A DNA stretch of 64,000 nucleotides from Novosphingobium sp. (GTDB taxonomy: Bacteria; Pseudomonadota; Alphaproteobacteria; Sphingomonadales; Sphingomonadaceae), in NCBI GenBank assembly GCA_024236175.1, contig JACKKY010000001.1:868001-932000 (forward strand), written 5' to 3'. Of the stretch, positions 1 to 9,370 are shown piece by piece; the first letter of the stretch is position 1, and every line of letters begins with the position of its first letter. The position numbers and the translations under genes were made by a program. The notes beneath the pieces were generated by a model that did no database searches, was not told the DNA's origin, and saw nothing but the letters and a program-made list of their open reading frames with translations.

Positions 1-573
1 GTCGAAATAGTGGTGCTCGTTGTGGCGCTGCTTCTGGAACTGCACCCATTTCCATTTCGGCTTGAACGAAAGGTGCTGGATGCAATGCATGAACTCATAA
101 TAGCAGGTGGTGAGAATGCCGGCCGCGAACGCCGCGAAGGCACCACCCGGCCCACCGATCAGCCAGCCGATCGGCGCCGTCGCGATGGCGATCGTGGGCA
201 GCGTCGTATGCAGCGCGCCGAACAGCACTTCCAGGTGATTGGGGTCCTGGTGGTGGTCGTAATGGATGCGCTTCCAGGTCGAGGCGAGCCACTTGATCCT
301 GTACATCCACTGGCCATGCAGGACGTACTGGTGGAGCAGGTGCCAGACCAGCGGATAGATCACCACCGCAGCGGCAATCGCGCCGAGGGTTTCCCACAGG
401 CCCGCCGGAAAGAAGGCGAAACCGACGACGCAAAGGGCAGCGATCGAGAGATAGACGATGATCGTATAGTGCTGGAAATAGGCCGAAACCAGCTCGCCCA
501 GCGTCATCCGGTCGAGATAATGCGACCGTTTCCAGAAAGGCAGCTGGCTCTGATTGGCAGAAGTCTGCGACAC
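1..573 (-). CDS. Fatty acid hydroxylase / sterol desaturase superfamily protein (3' end outside window)
   Basis: The first 191 codons are present; the gene runs off the left edge. I chose the GTG at 571-573 because it follows a GAGGA-like sequence and the frame stays open to the edge. Two hydrophobic stretches (about residues 24-50 and 55-80) are followed by His clusters: HLLHQYVLH, then HYDHH about 20 residues later, and HNEHHYFD at the window edge. This spacing is the eight-histidine di-iron pattern of the integral-membrane fatty acid hydroxylase superfamily. The family hydroxylates or desaturates acyl chains, carotenoids or sterols in the inner membrane. The substrate cannot be told from this part. 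No neighbouring gene shares its strand in this window. Confidence 0.85.
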   Translation of the reverse strand, partial: MSQTSANQSQLPFWKRSHYLDRMTLGELVSAYFQHYTIIVYLSIAALCVVGFAFFPAGLWETLGAIAAAVVIYPLVWHLLHQYVLHGQWMYRIKWLASTWKRIHYDHHQDPNHLEVLFGALHTTLPTIAIATAPIGWLIGGPGGAFAAFAAGILTTCYYEFMHCIQHLSFKPKWKWVQFQKQRHNEHHYFD

Positions 574-1010
574 GCTTGAAAATCCTCGGATTGGTCGGCG
601 TCCATATCACAAAGTGGGCGCGCCGCGCCATAAGCGCAACATTGCGGCGGGATTGGGGCATCGGCGTGACAAGCGCGGCAATCGCCCCGGCCCGGCTCGC
701 GCACGGCGGAATCCCGCCGTCCGTCCCGTTATGCCCGACGGAGCCGACCAATCGTGGGCAGGCATCAAGATGCGCTGACTTTGGGAGCGAGGCTGTCCGA
801 GCGGGAGCACCCTCCAAAGCCTGGGCATTCCGTTCCGGTTCAGCTGTCTGCCTCGGCCTCGGAGCGGCGCCATCGTTAAGGTTTGGTTTACCATGTTCGC
901 TTAGCTCCGTTCGAGGATCGAAGCGTGTGCATTACCTCCGGAGTTGCGCGCTGCGCAGGAGGGGAAAATCACGCGACGACGCTGACGAAATCCAATGATG
1001 GGATGATGGC
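574..1010. other. Intergenic region, no gene supported; one CtrA-like motif
   Basis: About 440 bases lie between the divergent hydroxylase and TPR genes. Overlapping short open frames occur on both strands, but none has family-like content or a convincing ribosome binding site. At 876-891 there is TTAA-N7-TTTAC, one mismatch from the alphaproteobacterial CtrA site TTAA-N7-TTAAC. A single match of this quality can occur by chance. Confidence 0.4.
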
Positions 1011-3362
1011 ATGAGCGGTCTCGAAAGCTCGATAGTCAAGGCGCGCAAGGCCGAAAATCGCGGCGACTTTGCCGAGGCCGAGCGGATCTACGGCACGGTG
1101 CTCGAGAAGTTTCCGCGCAACGCGCGAGCGCGCCGGGGCCTCGACCAGGTCTTCAAGCGGCGAGCCCTGGAGCAGCTGAAAGCAGACGCACCGCCCGAGC
1201 CACTGATGGAGCAGCTCGCCGAAACTTACCGGCAAGGCCAGATGGCGCAGGTCGTGACGCAGGCGGAAAAGCTGCTGGAAAGCTATCCGCGCGCCGTCAT
1301 GGCATACAACCTGCTCGGCGCGGCCCATCTTGCGCTTGGCCGGCACCCCCAGGCCGAATCGGCGCTGTCCCGGGCACGGGCGAAAGGCATCCGCCATGCG
1401 CCGATCTGCAACAACCACGGGATGGCGCTGTCCCGGCTCGGCCGGATGCCCGAAGCCGAAGCCGCCTATCGCGAGGCGATCGCGATCGACCCGGGCCATG
1501 CCATCGCTCACAACAACCTGGGCAATGTCCTCAAGGAAAATCAAAGCTTCGCCGAGGCTCTCGCCTGCTACCTGCAGGCGATCGAGATCAGACCCGATTA
1601 CGCCGACGCCTGGAACAACATGGCGCTTGCGCTGGAAGGCCTCGGTCGCGTCGAAGAGGCGCAGGCCTGCTATCGCAAGGTGCTTGAGCTCAAGCCCGAT
1701 CATGCTCCGGCCTGCTGCAACCTTGGCAATCTCCTCGCCGGGCAGGGTGACCTGAACAGTGCGATAGCGTTCTACGAGGCGGCACTGCGCTTCGATCCCG
1801 ACTATCCGGAGGCACATCTCAATCTGGGCAACGCCTACAAGCGTCAGGACCGGATTGCCGAAGCGACAAGCGCCTACGAGCGTGCCAAGGTCGCCCGGCC
1901 CCGCTACGCCGATGCCTGGATCGAAGAAGCCAAGGCGCTGGCGCTCAATGGCCGGCTCGAGGAAGCTATCACCGCTTTCGGCAAGGCTCTGGAAATCGAG
2001 CCGGGCAATCAGTCCGCTCATGCGCACCGCCTGTTCTATCAGGCCCATGTTTGCGACTGGTCGGACAGGGAAGGCTGGGCAGCGTTCGGCACGATGGCGG
2101 ACGATGCGATCCAGCCCTGGGCCGCGCTTACGTTCGAGGACGATCCGGCCGCGCAGCTGCGGCGCTCGCAAGCCTGGGCCAGCACGACCTTCTCGCACCT
2201 GTCCGGGTCCATGCCGCAACCCGCACCGGCACCGGACGGCCGGATCCGCATCGGCTATTTCACGGCGGATTTCCACGATCACCCGATGCTCTATCTGATG
2301 GCTGGGCTGTTCCGCGAACACGACAGGAGCAAGTTCGAAATCTTCGTCTACAGCTACGGGCCGAAGCCGGTCAGCGAAATGCGCGAGAAGGTGCTGCCCT
2401 ACATCGATCACGTATTCGAGATCAGGGACATGCCCGACAAGGACGTCGTTGAACTCGCCCGCGGCCACGGGATCGACATCGCCATCGACCGCAAGGGCTA
2501 TACGCAGAATGCGCGCCCGCAGCTGTTCGCTCACAGACTGGCGCCGATCCAGATCAACTACCTGGCTTATCCGGGCAGCATGGGTGCCGACTTCATCGAC
2601 TATATCGTCGCCGATCCGGTGATCATTCCCGAAGGCGAACAGCACCACTATTCAGAAAAGATCATCTACCTGCCGGGAAGCTACCAGCCGAACGACAACC
2701 GGCGGGAGATAGCGCAGACGGCAACCAGCCGTGCCGATTTCGGCTTGCCCGAGGATGGCTTCGTGTTCTGCTCCTTCAACCAGACCTACAAGATCGGTCC
2801 GCGCGAATTCGACATCTGGATGCGGCTGCTCGACAGGGTCGACGGCAGCGTGCTTTGGCTGCTGCGTTCGAACGCCTGGGCGGAAACCAATCTGCGCCGG
2901 GAGGCGGCGAAGCGCGGTGTCTCTCCCGGCCGGCTGATATTCGCCGACAAGGTGCCGCATGCAGAGCATCTCGCCCGTCTCAAGCACGCCGATCTGTTTG
3001 TCGATTCGTTCAACGTCAACGCCCACACTACGGCGAGCGACGCCTTGTGGGCTGGATTGCCGGTGGTGACCAAGATCGGGCGCCAGTTCGCCGCCCGCGT
3101 CTCAGCCAGCCTGATCAATGCCGTTGGGCTGCCCGAGCTGATCGTCGAGACCGAGGAGGATTACGAAGCGCTGATCCTCGATCTCGCCACCGATCCGGGC
3201 AAGCTGTCCGCGATAAGGGCGACGCTCGCTGAAAACCGGCTGACACGGCCACTGTTCGATACCACCAGCTATACGCGCCATCTCGAGACCGCGTTCGAAA
3301 CCGTGCATCAGCGCCGGATCGATGGGCAGGCACCCGCCACGCTGACAGTCTCCGAGGCCTGA
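1011..3362 (+). CDS. TPR-repeat protein with SPINDLY/OGT-type glycosyltransferase domain
   Basis: The protein has 783 residues. Residues about 1-340 are degenerate and clear 34-residue TPR repeats (for example, units containing AHNNLGN, ADAWNNM, APACCNLGN, PEAHLNLGN). The C-terminal part, from about residue 408 (RIRIGYFTADFHDHP) to 765, matches the family 41 glycosyltransferase (O-GlcNAc transferase/SPINDLY) fold, including the FHDHP segment and the late HADLFVDSFNVNAHTTASDALWAGLPVVT region typical of the sugar-nucleotide site. The family moves a sugar onto Ser/Thr of proteins. Bacterial members often modify surface or flagellar proteins, and the target here is unknown. It stands alone on the plus strand. 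Confidence 0.85.
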   Translation: MSGLESSIVKARKAENRGDFAEAERIYGTVLEKFPRNARARRGLDQVFKRRALEQLKADAPPEPLMEQLAETYRQGQMAQVVTQAEKLLESYPRAVMAYNLLGAAHLALGRHPQAESALSRARAKGIRHAPICNNHGMALSRLGRMPEAEAAYREAIAIDPGHAIAHNNLGNVLKENQSFAEALACYLQAIEIRPDYADAWNNMALALEGLGRVEEAQACYRKVLELKPDHAPACCNLGNLLAGQGDLNSAIAFYEAALRFDPDYPEAHLNLGNAYKRQDRIAEATSAYERAKVARPRYADAWIEEAKALALNGRLEEAITAFGKALEIEPGNQSAHAHRLFYQAHVCDWSDREGWAAFGTMADDAIQPWAALTFEDDPAAQLRRSQAWASTTFSHLSGSMPQPAPAPDGRIRIGYFTADFHDHPMLYLMAGLFREHDRSKFEIFVYSYGPKPVSEMREKVLPYIDHVFEIRDMPDKDVVELARGHGIDIAIDRKGYTQNARPQLFAHRLAPIQINYLAYPGSMGADFIDYIVADPVIIPEGEQHHYSEKIIYLPGSYQPNDNRREIAQTATSRADFGLPEDGFVFCSFNQTYKIGPREFDIWMRLLDRVDGSVLWLLRSNAWAETNLRREAAKRGVSPGRLIFADKVPHAEHLARLKHADLFVDSFNVNAHTTASDALWAGLPVVTKIGRQFAARVSASLINAVGLPELIVETEEDYEALILDLATDPGKLSAIRATLAENRLTRPLFDTTSYTRHLETAFETVHQRRIDGQAPATLTVSEA

Positions 3363-3382
3363 CCCTAGCCCCGCGGCCTCCC

Positions 3383-4480
3383 TTACTCCTCGGTGCGCAC
3401 CAGGACCGTTTCGCCCACGAGCGCAAACAGCAGGAACGGCGCCCAGGCGGCGACGATGGGCGGATAGCCGCCGAAATTGCCCATCGCGAGAGCGGCGTTG
3501 TCGATGACGAAATAGGCGAAGCCCAGCGCCATGCCGATGATGCCGCGAATGAGCAGCTGGCCGGACCGCGCAAGGCCGAAGCCCGCGATCGCGCCGAGAA
3601 GCGGCATCAGCACGGCCGAAAGCGGCCCGGAAATCTTGTGCCACCACGCGCCTTCGAGTTCGCTGGTGCGCCTTCCGGCAGCCTTGAGGGCGTTGATCGA
3701 TCCGGTCAGCTCGATGATGCTCTGGGCGTCCGGATCGACTGAACTGATCGTAATCTGCGAAGGCGTCAGCCCCTTGGCGACGATCATCGGACCCAGGTCC
3801 TGCGCCTTTGTCGACTTCACCTCGAACCGCTCCGGCGACTCCAGACGCCATCCCGGGTTGGCATAGGTCGCCTTGGGGCTGCGCAACTGCTCGACGATCA
3901 TGCCGCTGTCGTCGCGCCGGTACCAGGTGACTCCGCTCATCACCATTTCGCTTCCCCGGCCGGCCAGCGAAGAGGCCAGGAGGATGTTGTTGCCGTCGCG
4001 CAGATAGACGTTGCTCTTCACACCCGAATCCTTCGGGATCGGGCCATATTCCGCGTTTTCCCAGGCCTTCAGCGTAGCGGTCGCGCGGGTCACGATCCGC
4101 TCGTTGAAAGCGAAGCTGACCGCGGACACGACCAGCGCCGACAGGAACAGCGGCGCCAGAACCTGGTGCGCGGAAAGCCCCGCGGCCTTCATCGCGATCA
4201 CCTCGCTGTTCTGGTTCAGCGTCACCAGCGTGAAGAGCGTGGCAAGCAGCACCGAGTACGGCAGGAAGCGCGCCACGAGCTGCGGTACGCGCAGGCTGAC
4301 ATAGGTCAGCAGTTCGGATTCGCCATTGCCGGGATAGCTCAGGATCTTGCCGCTCTCGCCCAGCAGGTCGAGCATCTGCAGCACCAGCACCAGCATCACC
4401 AGCACGGCCAGGATCCGCGTGATGAACAGGCGGGAAAGGTAGACCGTCAGCGTGCGGGAGGGAAAGAATTCCATCTGCAT
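3383..4480 (-). CDS. lptG: LPS export ABC transporter permease LptG
   Basis: A 365-residue YjgP/YjgQ-family permease. N-terminal helices (about 15-37, 60-85, 100-125) are followed by a long periplasmic beta-jellyroll region (about 130-265) and three C-terminal helices ending near residue 360. With LptF and LptB it extracts lipopolysaccharide from the inner membrane and feeds the LptC-A-D bridge. It begins one base after the stop of lptF, so the two are co-transcribed and probably translationally coupled. It is assigned as LptG rather than LptF from its second position in the pair and its sequence. A second in-frame ATG two codons downstream is also possible. Confidence 0.9.
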   Translation of the reverse strand: MQMEFFPSRTLTVYLSRLFITRILAVLVMLVLVLQMLDLLGESGKILSYPGNGESELLTYVSLRVPQLVARFLPYSVLLATLFTLVTLNQNSEVIAMKAAGLSAHQVLAPLFLSALVVSAVSFAFNERIVTRATATLKAWENAEYGPIPKDSGVKSNVYLRDGNNILLASSLAGRGSEMVMSGVTWYRRDDSGMIVEQLRSPKATYANPGWRLESPERFEVKSTKAQDLGPMIVAKGLTPSQITISSVDPDAQSIIELTGSINALKAAGRRTSELEGAWWHKISGPLSAVLMPLLGAIAGFGLARSGQLLIRGIIGMALGFAYFVIDNAALAMGNFGGYPPIVAAWAPFLLFALVGETVLVRTEE

Positions 4481-4481
4481 G

Positions 4482-5702
4482 TCAGGCTCCGGCCGCGATC
4501 AGCGATCCCGGCCTGCCGCGCCGCTCGAGCAGCTTGCGCAGCCGCTTGGCGACGCCGCCGGCAAGCCGTTCGAGCCAGCCGATCGCCTGGCCGCCCGGCA
4601 CGTGGGCGACCCGGTAATACATCCACAGGATCATCGCCGAGAAAATGGCGAAAGGCCCCCACAAGGCCAGGATCGGATCGACGAGGCCCAGCGCGGCGAC
4701 CGATTGCCCGTACTGGTTGACCTTGTGATAGGCGACAAGCAGCACGATCGAAACGAACAGGCCGAGCATCGACGTCGATCTCTTGGGCGGAATGGCAAGG
4801 GCCACGGCGAGCAGCGGCAACAGCAGCATCATGATCACCTCGACCATGCGATAGTTGAAGCTCGCCTGGCTCGGGACGCGGTTCTCCTCGGACAGGTTGT
4901 CGCTCCAGCCGATGCGGAGCAGCTCCGGCAGGATGTATTCGCGTTCCTTGTCGCCGCGTTGCCGGAACTTCTCGATAGCGGGAAGGTCGATCGGCAGATC
5001 ATGGCGCGAAAAGCTCAGCACCCGGGGTGTGCCGCTGCGGGTGTCCTGCACGATCTGCCCGTTGATCAGCCGCAGGATGATGGTGTCGGGACTGTCGCGC
5101 AAGGCGAGGAAGCGGCCCTCCTGCGCGGAGATCGACAGCACCTGGCCTTTGGAATCCGCCACCCGCGCGAAGATGCCCATCAGGCGCTGCCCGTCGTCGC
5201 GGCTTTCCTCGATCCTGAGAGCCATCCGGTCCTTCAGCGTGGTGAACTCACCGACCTTGATCGAGGCGCCGAGCGCGCCGGAACGCAGCTCGTACTGCAG
5301 CTGTTCGTAATAGTAGCGGGCGAGCGGCTGGAGGTAGCCGACGATCGCGAAATTGAGGGCGGCCAGCACGATCGTGATCATGAAGGGCACGCGCAGCAGG
5401 CGCGTGTAGCTGAGGCCCACCGCGCGCATGACATCGATCTCGCTGGTGGTGGCGAGCTTGCGGAAGGCCCACAGGATGCCGACCATCAGGCCCAGGGGGA
5501 TGGCGAGGCTGGCATATTCGGGAATGAGGTTGGCCAGCATCTTGAAGACGACGCTGATCGGCCCGCCTTCGGTCGCCACGAAATCGAACAGGCGCAGCAT
5601 CTTTTCCAGCAGCAGCAGCGATGCGGCGATCAGGAACACCGCAAGCATCGGCATGACGACGAGCCGGAAGATATAGCGATCGATGGCGGTGAGGAATTTC
5701 AC
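4482..5702 (-). CDS. lptF: LPS export ABC transporter permease LptF
   Basis: A 406-residue YjgP/YjgQ-family permease and partner of LptG in the LptB2FG inner-membrane complex. It has the same layout: three N-terminal membrane helices (about 12-34, 55-80, 98-120), a periplasmic domain (about 125-270) and three C-terminal helices (about 275-345). The segment GLMVGILWAFRKLATTSEIDVMRAVGLS is the coupling-helix region that contacts the LptB ATPase. It is first in a two-gene unit with lptG. The C-terminal tail beyond residue 360 is basic and longer than in enterobacterial LptF. Confidence 0.9.
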   Translation of the reverse strand: MKFLTAIDRYIFRLVVMPMLAVFLIAASLLLLEKMLRLFDFVATEGGPISVVFKMLANLIPEYASLAIPLGLMVGILWAFRKLATTSEIDVMRAVGLSYTRLLRVPFMITIVLAALNFAIVGYLQPLARYYYEQLQYELRSGALGASIKVGEFTTLKDRMALRIEESRDDGQRLMGIFARVADSKGQVLSISAQEGRFLALRDSPDTIILRLINGQIVQDTRSGTPRVLSFSRHDLPIDLPAIEKFRQRGDKEREYILPELLRIGWSDNLSEENRVPSQASFNYRMVEVIMMLLLPLLAVALAIPPKRSTSMLGLFVSIVLLVAYHKVNQYGQSVAALGLVDPILALWGPFAIFSAMILWMYYRVAHVPGGQAIGWLERLAGGVAKRLRKLLERRGRPGSLIAAGA

Positions 5703-5817
5703 GTGAGCGCGTCTGCAATGCTGCGGCAGGTTATGGCCTGCATCGTTCCCTAGGAGCTTCTTGGATGCCCGGCAAGCCGAGGCGGCAGGCGGGAACCGCC
5801 GGCGACGGCCGGAAGGA

Positions 5818-6204
5818 TCAGGCCTTTTCCAGCGTGCATTGCAGGGGATGCTGGTTCTGGCGCGCGAAATCCATCACTTGGTTCACCTTGGTCTCGGCGA
5901 TTTCGTAGGGGAAGATCCCGCACACGCCGACGCCCTTCTGGTGAACGTGGAGCATCACTCGCGTCGCCTGCTCGAGGTCCATGTGGAAGAACCGCTTCAA
6001 CACCATCACCACGAATTCCATCGGGGTGTAATCGTCGTTAAGCATCAGCACCTTGAACTGGCTCGGCTTCTTGGGCTTGGCGCGGGTGCGCGTCGCGATG
6101 CCGACCTGGTCCTGGCCGTCGCTGTCGTTGTTCGAATCCTCGTCATCCCCGGCATGCGCCGGGAACGCCAGACGGGAATCGGCAAGGCTGATCCTGAAAT
6201 GCAT
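5818..6204 (-). CDS. clpS: ATP-dependent Clp protease adaptor ClpS
   Basis: A 128-residue protein whose residues about 47-128 form the ClpS core. The N-degron pocket is visible as NDDYT at 56-60 with the downstream MEFVVMVL helix and the HVHQKG segment at 86-91. The family delivers proteins with destabilising N-terminal residues to ClpAP. The first 45 residues are an acidic, low-complexity tail; in the family this part is flexible and enters ClpA. The ribosome binding site before the chosen ATG is weak, so a start further in is possible. clpA is not in the window. Confidence 0.92.
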   Translation of the reverse strand: MHFRISLADSRLAFPAHAGDDEDSNNDSDGQDQVGIATRTRAKPKKPSQFKVLMLNDDYTPMEFVVMVLKRFFHMDLEQATRVMLHVHQKGVGVCGIFPYEIAETKVNQVMDFARQNQHPLQCTLEKA

Positions 6205-6265
6205 GGGTCAAAGATATCGCAAGCCGGGGGCAATCGACAAGTCACCGCGTTGTGCAAATGCAAAC

Positions 6266-6295
6266 GGACCGGGCGCCATGCGGGTCGCCCGGTCC
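6266..6295 (-). terminator. Probable intrinsic terminator of the phasin gene
   Basis: A perfect 10-bp stem (GGACCGGGCG / CGCCCGGTCC) with a 10-base loop lies about 50 bases after the phasin stop. On the minus strand it is followed by GTTTGCATTTGC, a short T-rich tail. clpS, also on the minus strand, starts 62 bases further on. Confidence 0.6.
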
Positions 6296-6343
6296 GAAAC
6301 ATTGCATTGCCGACGCCCGGAAAGCGCCGGCCGGATCATGCCA

Positions 6344-7159
6344 TCAAGCGGCCTTGCGGAGCTTTGCCATGGCAAGGCTGAAGCGGCCCGAGATCGGAGC
6401 GAAGGCTTCGTTGGCGAGCTTCAGCATCGCTTCGCTGTTCTTCGAGCTGTAGGTGACAGCGTTGTCGAGGTTGCGACGCATGATGTCGGTCTGGACCTTG
6501 ACGAAGTCGGAAGGCGACTTGACCGCGGCCAGTTCCTTGACGTCCGAAGTCATGGTCTCGACGGCGGTGCGGCTGTCGGTGACGAATTCGGTGCCCATGT
6601 CCTTGAGGCCGGTGGCGAGGATCTTGCCCGATTCGACGAAGGCTTCGACGTTGCCCTTCGCAAAGTCGCCATATTCGCCGAACGCGGCGGAGGTCTTGGC
6701 GAAAGCCTTCTTGGCCTTCTCCTGGGTCTCGGAGACGGCTTTCTTCAAACCGTCGGAAGCTTTGGCAGTCTTGGTCATCGTCTTTTCCTTGAGCTGGGTA
6801 TGTATCGGAGGTATCTTGGCAACCGGGGCTTTCGGCTTGGCAGCCCTGGGTGCCGGGGATTTCTTCTTGGCCGCCGCCGACTTGGCCGGAGTGGCGGGTT
6901 TGCTTTTCGCAGTCGTGCGGGCAACCGACTTGCGCTTTCCGGCCGGGGCCTTCTTCGGGGCGGCCTTGGCTTTCACCGGCTTGGCGGGCGCAGTGCTTGC
7001 GGGAGCGGATTCTGTCACGCGCTTTTCCGCCGGAGGGAATTCGAGAGGCGCCGGATCGGATGTCGGCACCGGCACTGGCTTGGTCGAAACGGCCTCGGCG
7101 GCTGCGGCATAGGCTTTCTCAGCCGAGGATTCAGCCGTGGACTCGTCTTTGTCGGCCAT
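6344..7159 (-). CDS. Phasin family protein with Lys/Ala/Pro-rich N-terminal extension
   Basis: A 271-residue protein from the ATG at 7159, which has GGGAAG upstream. Residues 1-125 are low complexity, rich in Lys, Ala and Pro (KPVKAKAAPKKAPAGKRK), like a histone H1 or PhaF tail. Residues about 128-271 are the helical phasin domain (FGEYGDFAKGNVEAFVESGKI onwards). Phasins coat polyhydroxyalkanoate granules, and a basic tail of this kind can bind DNA in PhaF proteins. An internal ATG near 6778, at the start of the phasin domain, has AAGGAA eight bases upstream, so a short phasin of about 144 residues may also be made. It lies downstream of phaC on the same strand. Confidence 0.85.
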   Translation of the reverse strand: MADKDESTAESSAEKAYAAAAEAVSTKPVPVPTSDPAPLEFPPAEKRVTESAPASTAPAKPVKAKAAPKKAPAGKRKSVARTTAKSKPATPAKSAAAKKKSPAPRAAKPKAPVAKIPPIHTQLKEKTMTKTAKASDGLKKAVSETQEKAKKAFAKTSAAFGEYGDFAKGNVEAFVESGKILATGLKDMGTEFVTDSRTAVETMTSDVKELAAVKSPSDFVKVQTDIMRRNLDNAVTYSSKNSEAMLKLANEAFAPISGRFSLAMAKLRKAA

Positions 7160-7222
7160 GAGGTAAACTTCCCTTGTCTCGAATGTCTCGAACCACGCAC
7201 CCGGACAAAGCACCGGGCATCT

Positions 7223-7294
7223 TTGTTGCAGTGCACAATAGCGATTGCTGCACGGAAGTCAACGGATTTTTGTGCAGTGCAGCAAAATTGTTGC
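7223..7294. promoter_or_regulatory. PhaR-like operator cluster in the phaC-phasin gap
   Basis: Two related 16-mers, TTGTTGCAGTGCACAA (7223-7238) and TTGTGCAGTGCAGCAA (7270-7285), are near reverse complements of each other, matching at 14 of 16 positions. A GCAA-N5-TTGC inverted repeat follows at 7282-7294. PhaR, the PHA-responsive repressor of alphaproteobacteria, binds TGC-rich sites of this kind in front of phasin genes. The cluster lies 60-140 bases before the phasin start, where such a repressor would act. phaR itself is not in the window. Confidence 0.6.
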
Positions 7295-7322
7295 AGCAGC
7301 GTCGCGGGCCGGTAGGACGCGG

Positions 7323-9197
7323 CTAGCGCGTCTTCACATAGCGGCCCGGGGCGTCCTCGATCACCCTGTCGCCCCTGCCGCCGGGCTTGCGCTTGCCGCG
7401 CGCGGGAACCTCTGACGGATCGCGGGCCTTCAGCCATTCGACCCAGTCCGACCACCAGCTGCCGGGATGCTCGGTGGCGCCGGCGAGGAATTCCTCCAGC
7501 GTCTCCGCCGGACCGTCGTTGGTCCAGTACTGGTACTTGTTCGACGCGGGCGGATTGACCACGCCTGCGATGTGCCCGGAACCGGCGAGCACGAACTTCC
7601 ACGGCGACTTGAGATAGCGGGTTATCTTCCAGACGCTGTCCGGCGGCGCGATGTGATCCTCCCGGCCGGCCTGGATGTAGCAGGGAGTTTCGATCCGCCT
7701 GATGTCGATCGGCGTCCCTCCCGCGGACATCGCGTCCGGAACGACCAGCCGGTTGTCGCGATAGAGATCGCGCAGATAGGCCTGATGCCACTTGGCCGGC
7801 AGGTTGGTGACGTCGCCGTTCCAGTGCAGCAGGTCGAAAGCCGGATAGTCCTCGCCCAGCAGGTAGTTCTTCACGACGTAGTCCCAGATGAGGTCGTTGT
7901 CGCGCAGCAGGTTGAACGTCGCCGCCATGTAGCGCCCGTCGAGATAGCCGTGGGGGGACAGCTTGCCGATCGTGTCGATCTGGTAGTCGTCGACGAAATG
8001 CTTGAGATCCCCGGCCTGTTCGAAGTCGACCTGCGCGGTGAAGAAGGTCGCGCTCTTGACCTTGTCCGCCTCGCCGCGGCGCGCCAGCACCGCCAGCGTC
8101 GCGGCCAGCGTGGTGCCCGCCACACAATAGCCTATGGCATGCACCGCGGGCACCTTCAGCCTCTCGCGGATGGTATCGATCGCCTCAATCTCGGCGGCGA
8201 TGTAATCGTCCCAGACGACATCGCCCATGGTGTCGTCGGCCGACTTCCAGGAGGCGATGAACACGGTGACGCCCTGCTCGACGGCCCAGCGCACGAAGCT
8301 CTTCTTGGGATTGAGATCGAGGATGTAGAAGCGGTTGATCCAGGGCGGGAAGATGACGAGGGGCGTCTCAAGCACCTTCTCGGTCGTGGGCGAATACTGG
8401 ATAAGCTGGAACAGCGGCGTTTCGTGGACGACCTTGCCCGGCGTGACCGCGATGTTCTCGCCCAGCCTGAAGGAATCCGGATCGGTATGGGTGAGCTGGC
8501 CGCGCCTGAGGTCGGCAATCAGGTGCTCCATTCCCTTGACCAGGCTTTCGCCCTTGGTTTCCAGCGCGCGTTCCATGACCAGCGGATTGGTCAGCGGGAA
8601 ATTGGTGGGGCTCAGCGCATCGACAAGCACGCGCGTCGCGAACTTGAGCTGCTCCCGTTTCGCCGGGTCAGGATTGTCGATGCTGTCCGCCATCGCCAGG
8701 ATCTGGTCGGCCAGCATCAGATAGGTCTGGTGGATCACGGCGAACAGCGGCTGCTCCCGCCATTTTGCATCTGCGAAGCGCCGGTCCGACCGGGGCAGTT
8801 GCGGCTCGCCCGGTTTCGCTTCGCCCGCCTTCGGGCCGATCCCGTATTGTCCCAGGACGTTTTCCCAGAGGGCGAGGCCGTCTTCCCACAGGCGTTTCTG
8901 CGTGTCCGGATCGGCGAGTGGCATCTGACGGTACAGGCTGTCCGCCAGCGCCAGCCACTTGCCGGGATCGGTGTAATGCGCCTGGGCGGCGGCCCCGTTA
9001 CCGGCCTGCTCCGCCTGGAAATCGCACCACATGCTGCGCAGGCGCTCTGCGACGTCATCCCATTGTCCGCCAGCGCCGCCGGCAGCGTTCGCGGGCTGGA
9101 GGCTGCCGAACAAGCCCGTCATCATGTCGGTCTGCGCGCGGAAAATCTGCGCAAGGAGGTCGACGGGACTATCGCCCGGTCGCGTCTGGTCTTCCAT
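7323..9197 (-). CDS. phaC: Class I poly(3-hydroxyalkanoate) synthase PhaC
   Basis: The protein has 624 residues from the ATG at 9197, chosen because AAAGGAG lies ten bases upstream; an open extension to 9266 lacks such a site. The alpha/beta-hydrolase C-terminal half carries the lipase-like box GYCVAGT with the nucleophile Cys near 358. The triad Asp is in REDHIAPP (about 514) and the His in GSGHIAG (about 542). The second Gly of the usual G-x-C-x-G-G box is Ala-Gly here. The enzyme polymerises hydroxyacyl-CoA into storage polyester on granules. The phasin follows downstream on the same strand. Confidence 0.95.
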   Translation of the reverse strand: MEDQTRPGDSPVDLLAQIFRAQTDMMTGLFGSLQPANAAGGAGGQWDDVAERLRSMWCDFQAEQAGNGAAAQAHYTDPGKWLALADSLYRQMPLADPDTQKRLWEDGLALWENVLGQYGIGPKAGEAKPGEPQLPRSDRRFADAKWREQPLFAVIHQTYLMLADQILAMADSIDNPDPAKREQLKFATRVLVDALSPTNFPLTNPLVMERALETKGESLVKGMEHLIADLRRGQLTHTDPDSFRLGENIAVTPGKVVHETPLFQLIQYSPTTEKVLETPLVIFPPWINRFYILDLNPKKSFVRWAVEQGVTVFIASWKSADDTMGDVVWDDYIAAEIEAIDTIRERLKVPAVHAIGYCVAGTTLAATLAVLARRGEADKVKSATFFTAQVDFEQAGDLKHFVDDYQIDTIGKLSPHGYLDGRYMAATFNLLRDNDLIWDYVVKNYLLGEDYPAFDLLHWNGDVTNLPAKWHQAYLRDLYRDNRLVVPDAMSAGGTPIDIRRIETPCYIQAGREDHIAPPDSVWKITRYLKSPWKFVLAGSGHIAGVVNPPASNKYQYWTNDGPAETLEEFLAGATEHPGSWWSDWVEWLKARDPSEVPARGKRKPGGRGDRVIEDAPGRYVKTR

Positions 9198-9370
9198 GAT
9201 GCGGGACTCCTTTGCGTAGGGCAGCCGGTGCCCCATCCGGGATAAATTGCGAGTCCTCTCCCACAACTTGTTAGGAATAGACGTGCAGATGGCTTATTTG
9301 CCAGAGGCTTTTTATCCCTTAAATGGGGAAGGCGGCGCTATTGCCGCTCGTGAACGGAACACAAGAGGTC

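Noticed and set aside
1330..2040. Repeats in the TPR gene
   Set aside because: They are the 34-residue TPR units of the encoded protein, not separate DNA repeats. No CRISPR-like array or IS terminal repeats were found in the window.
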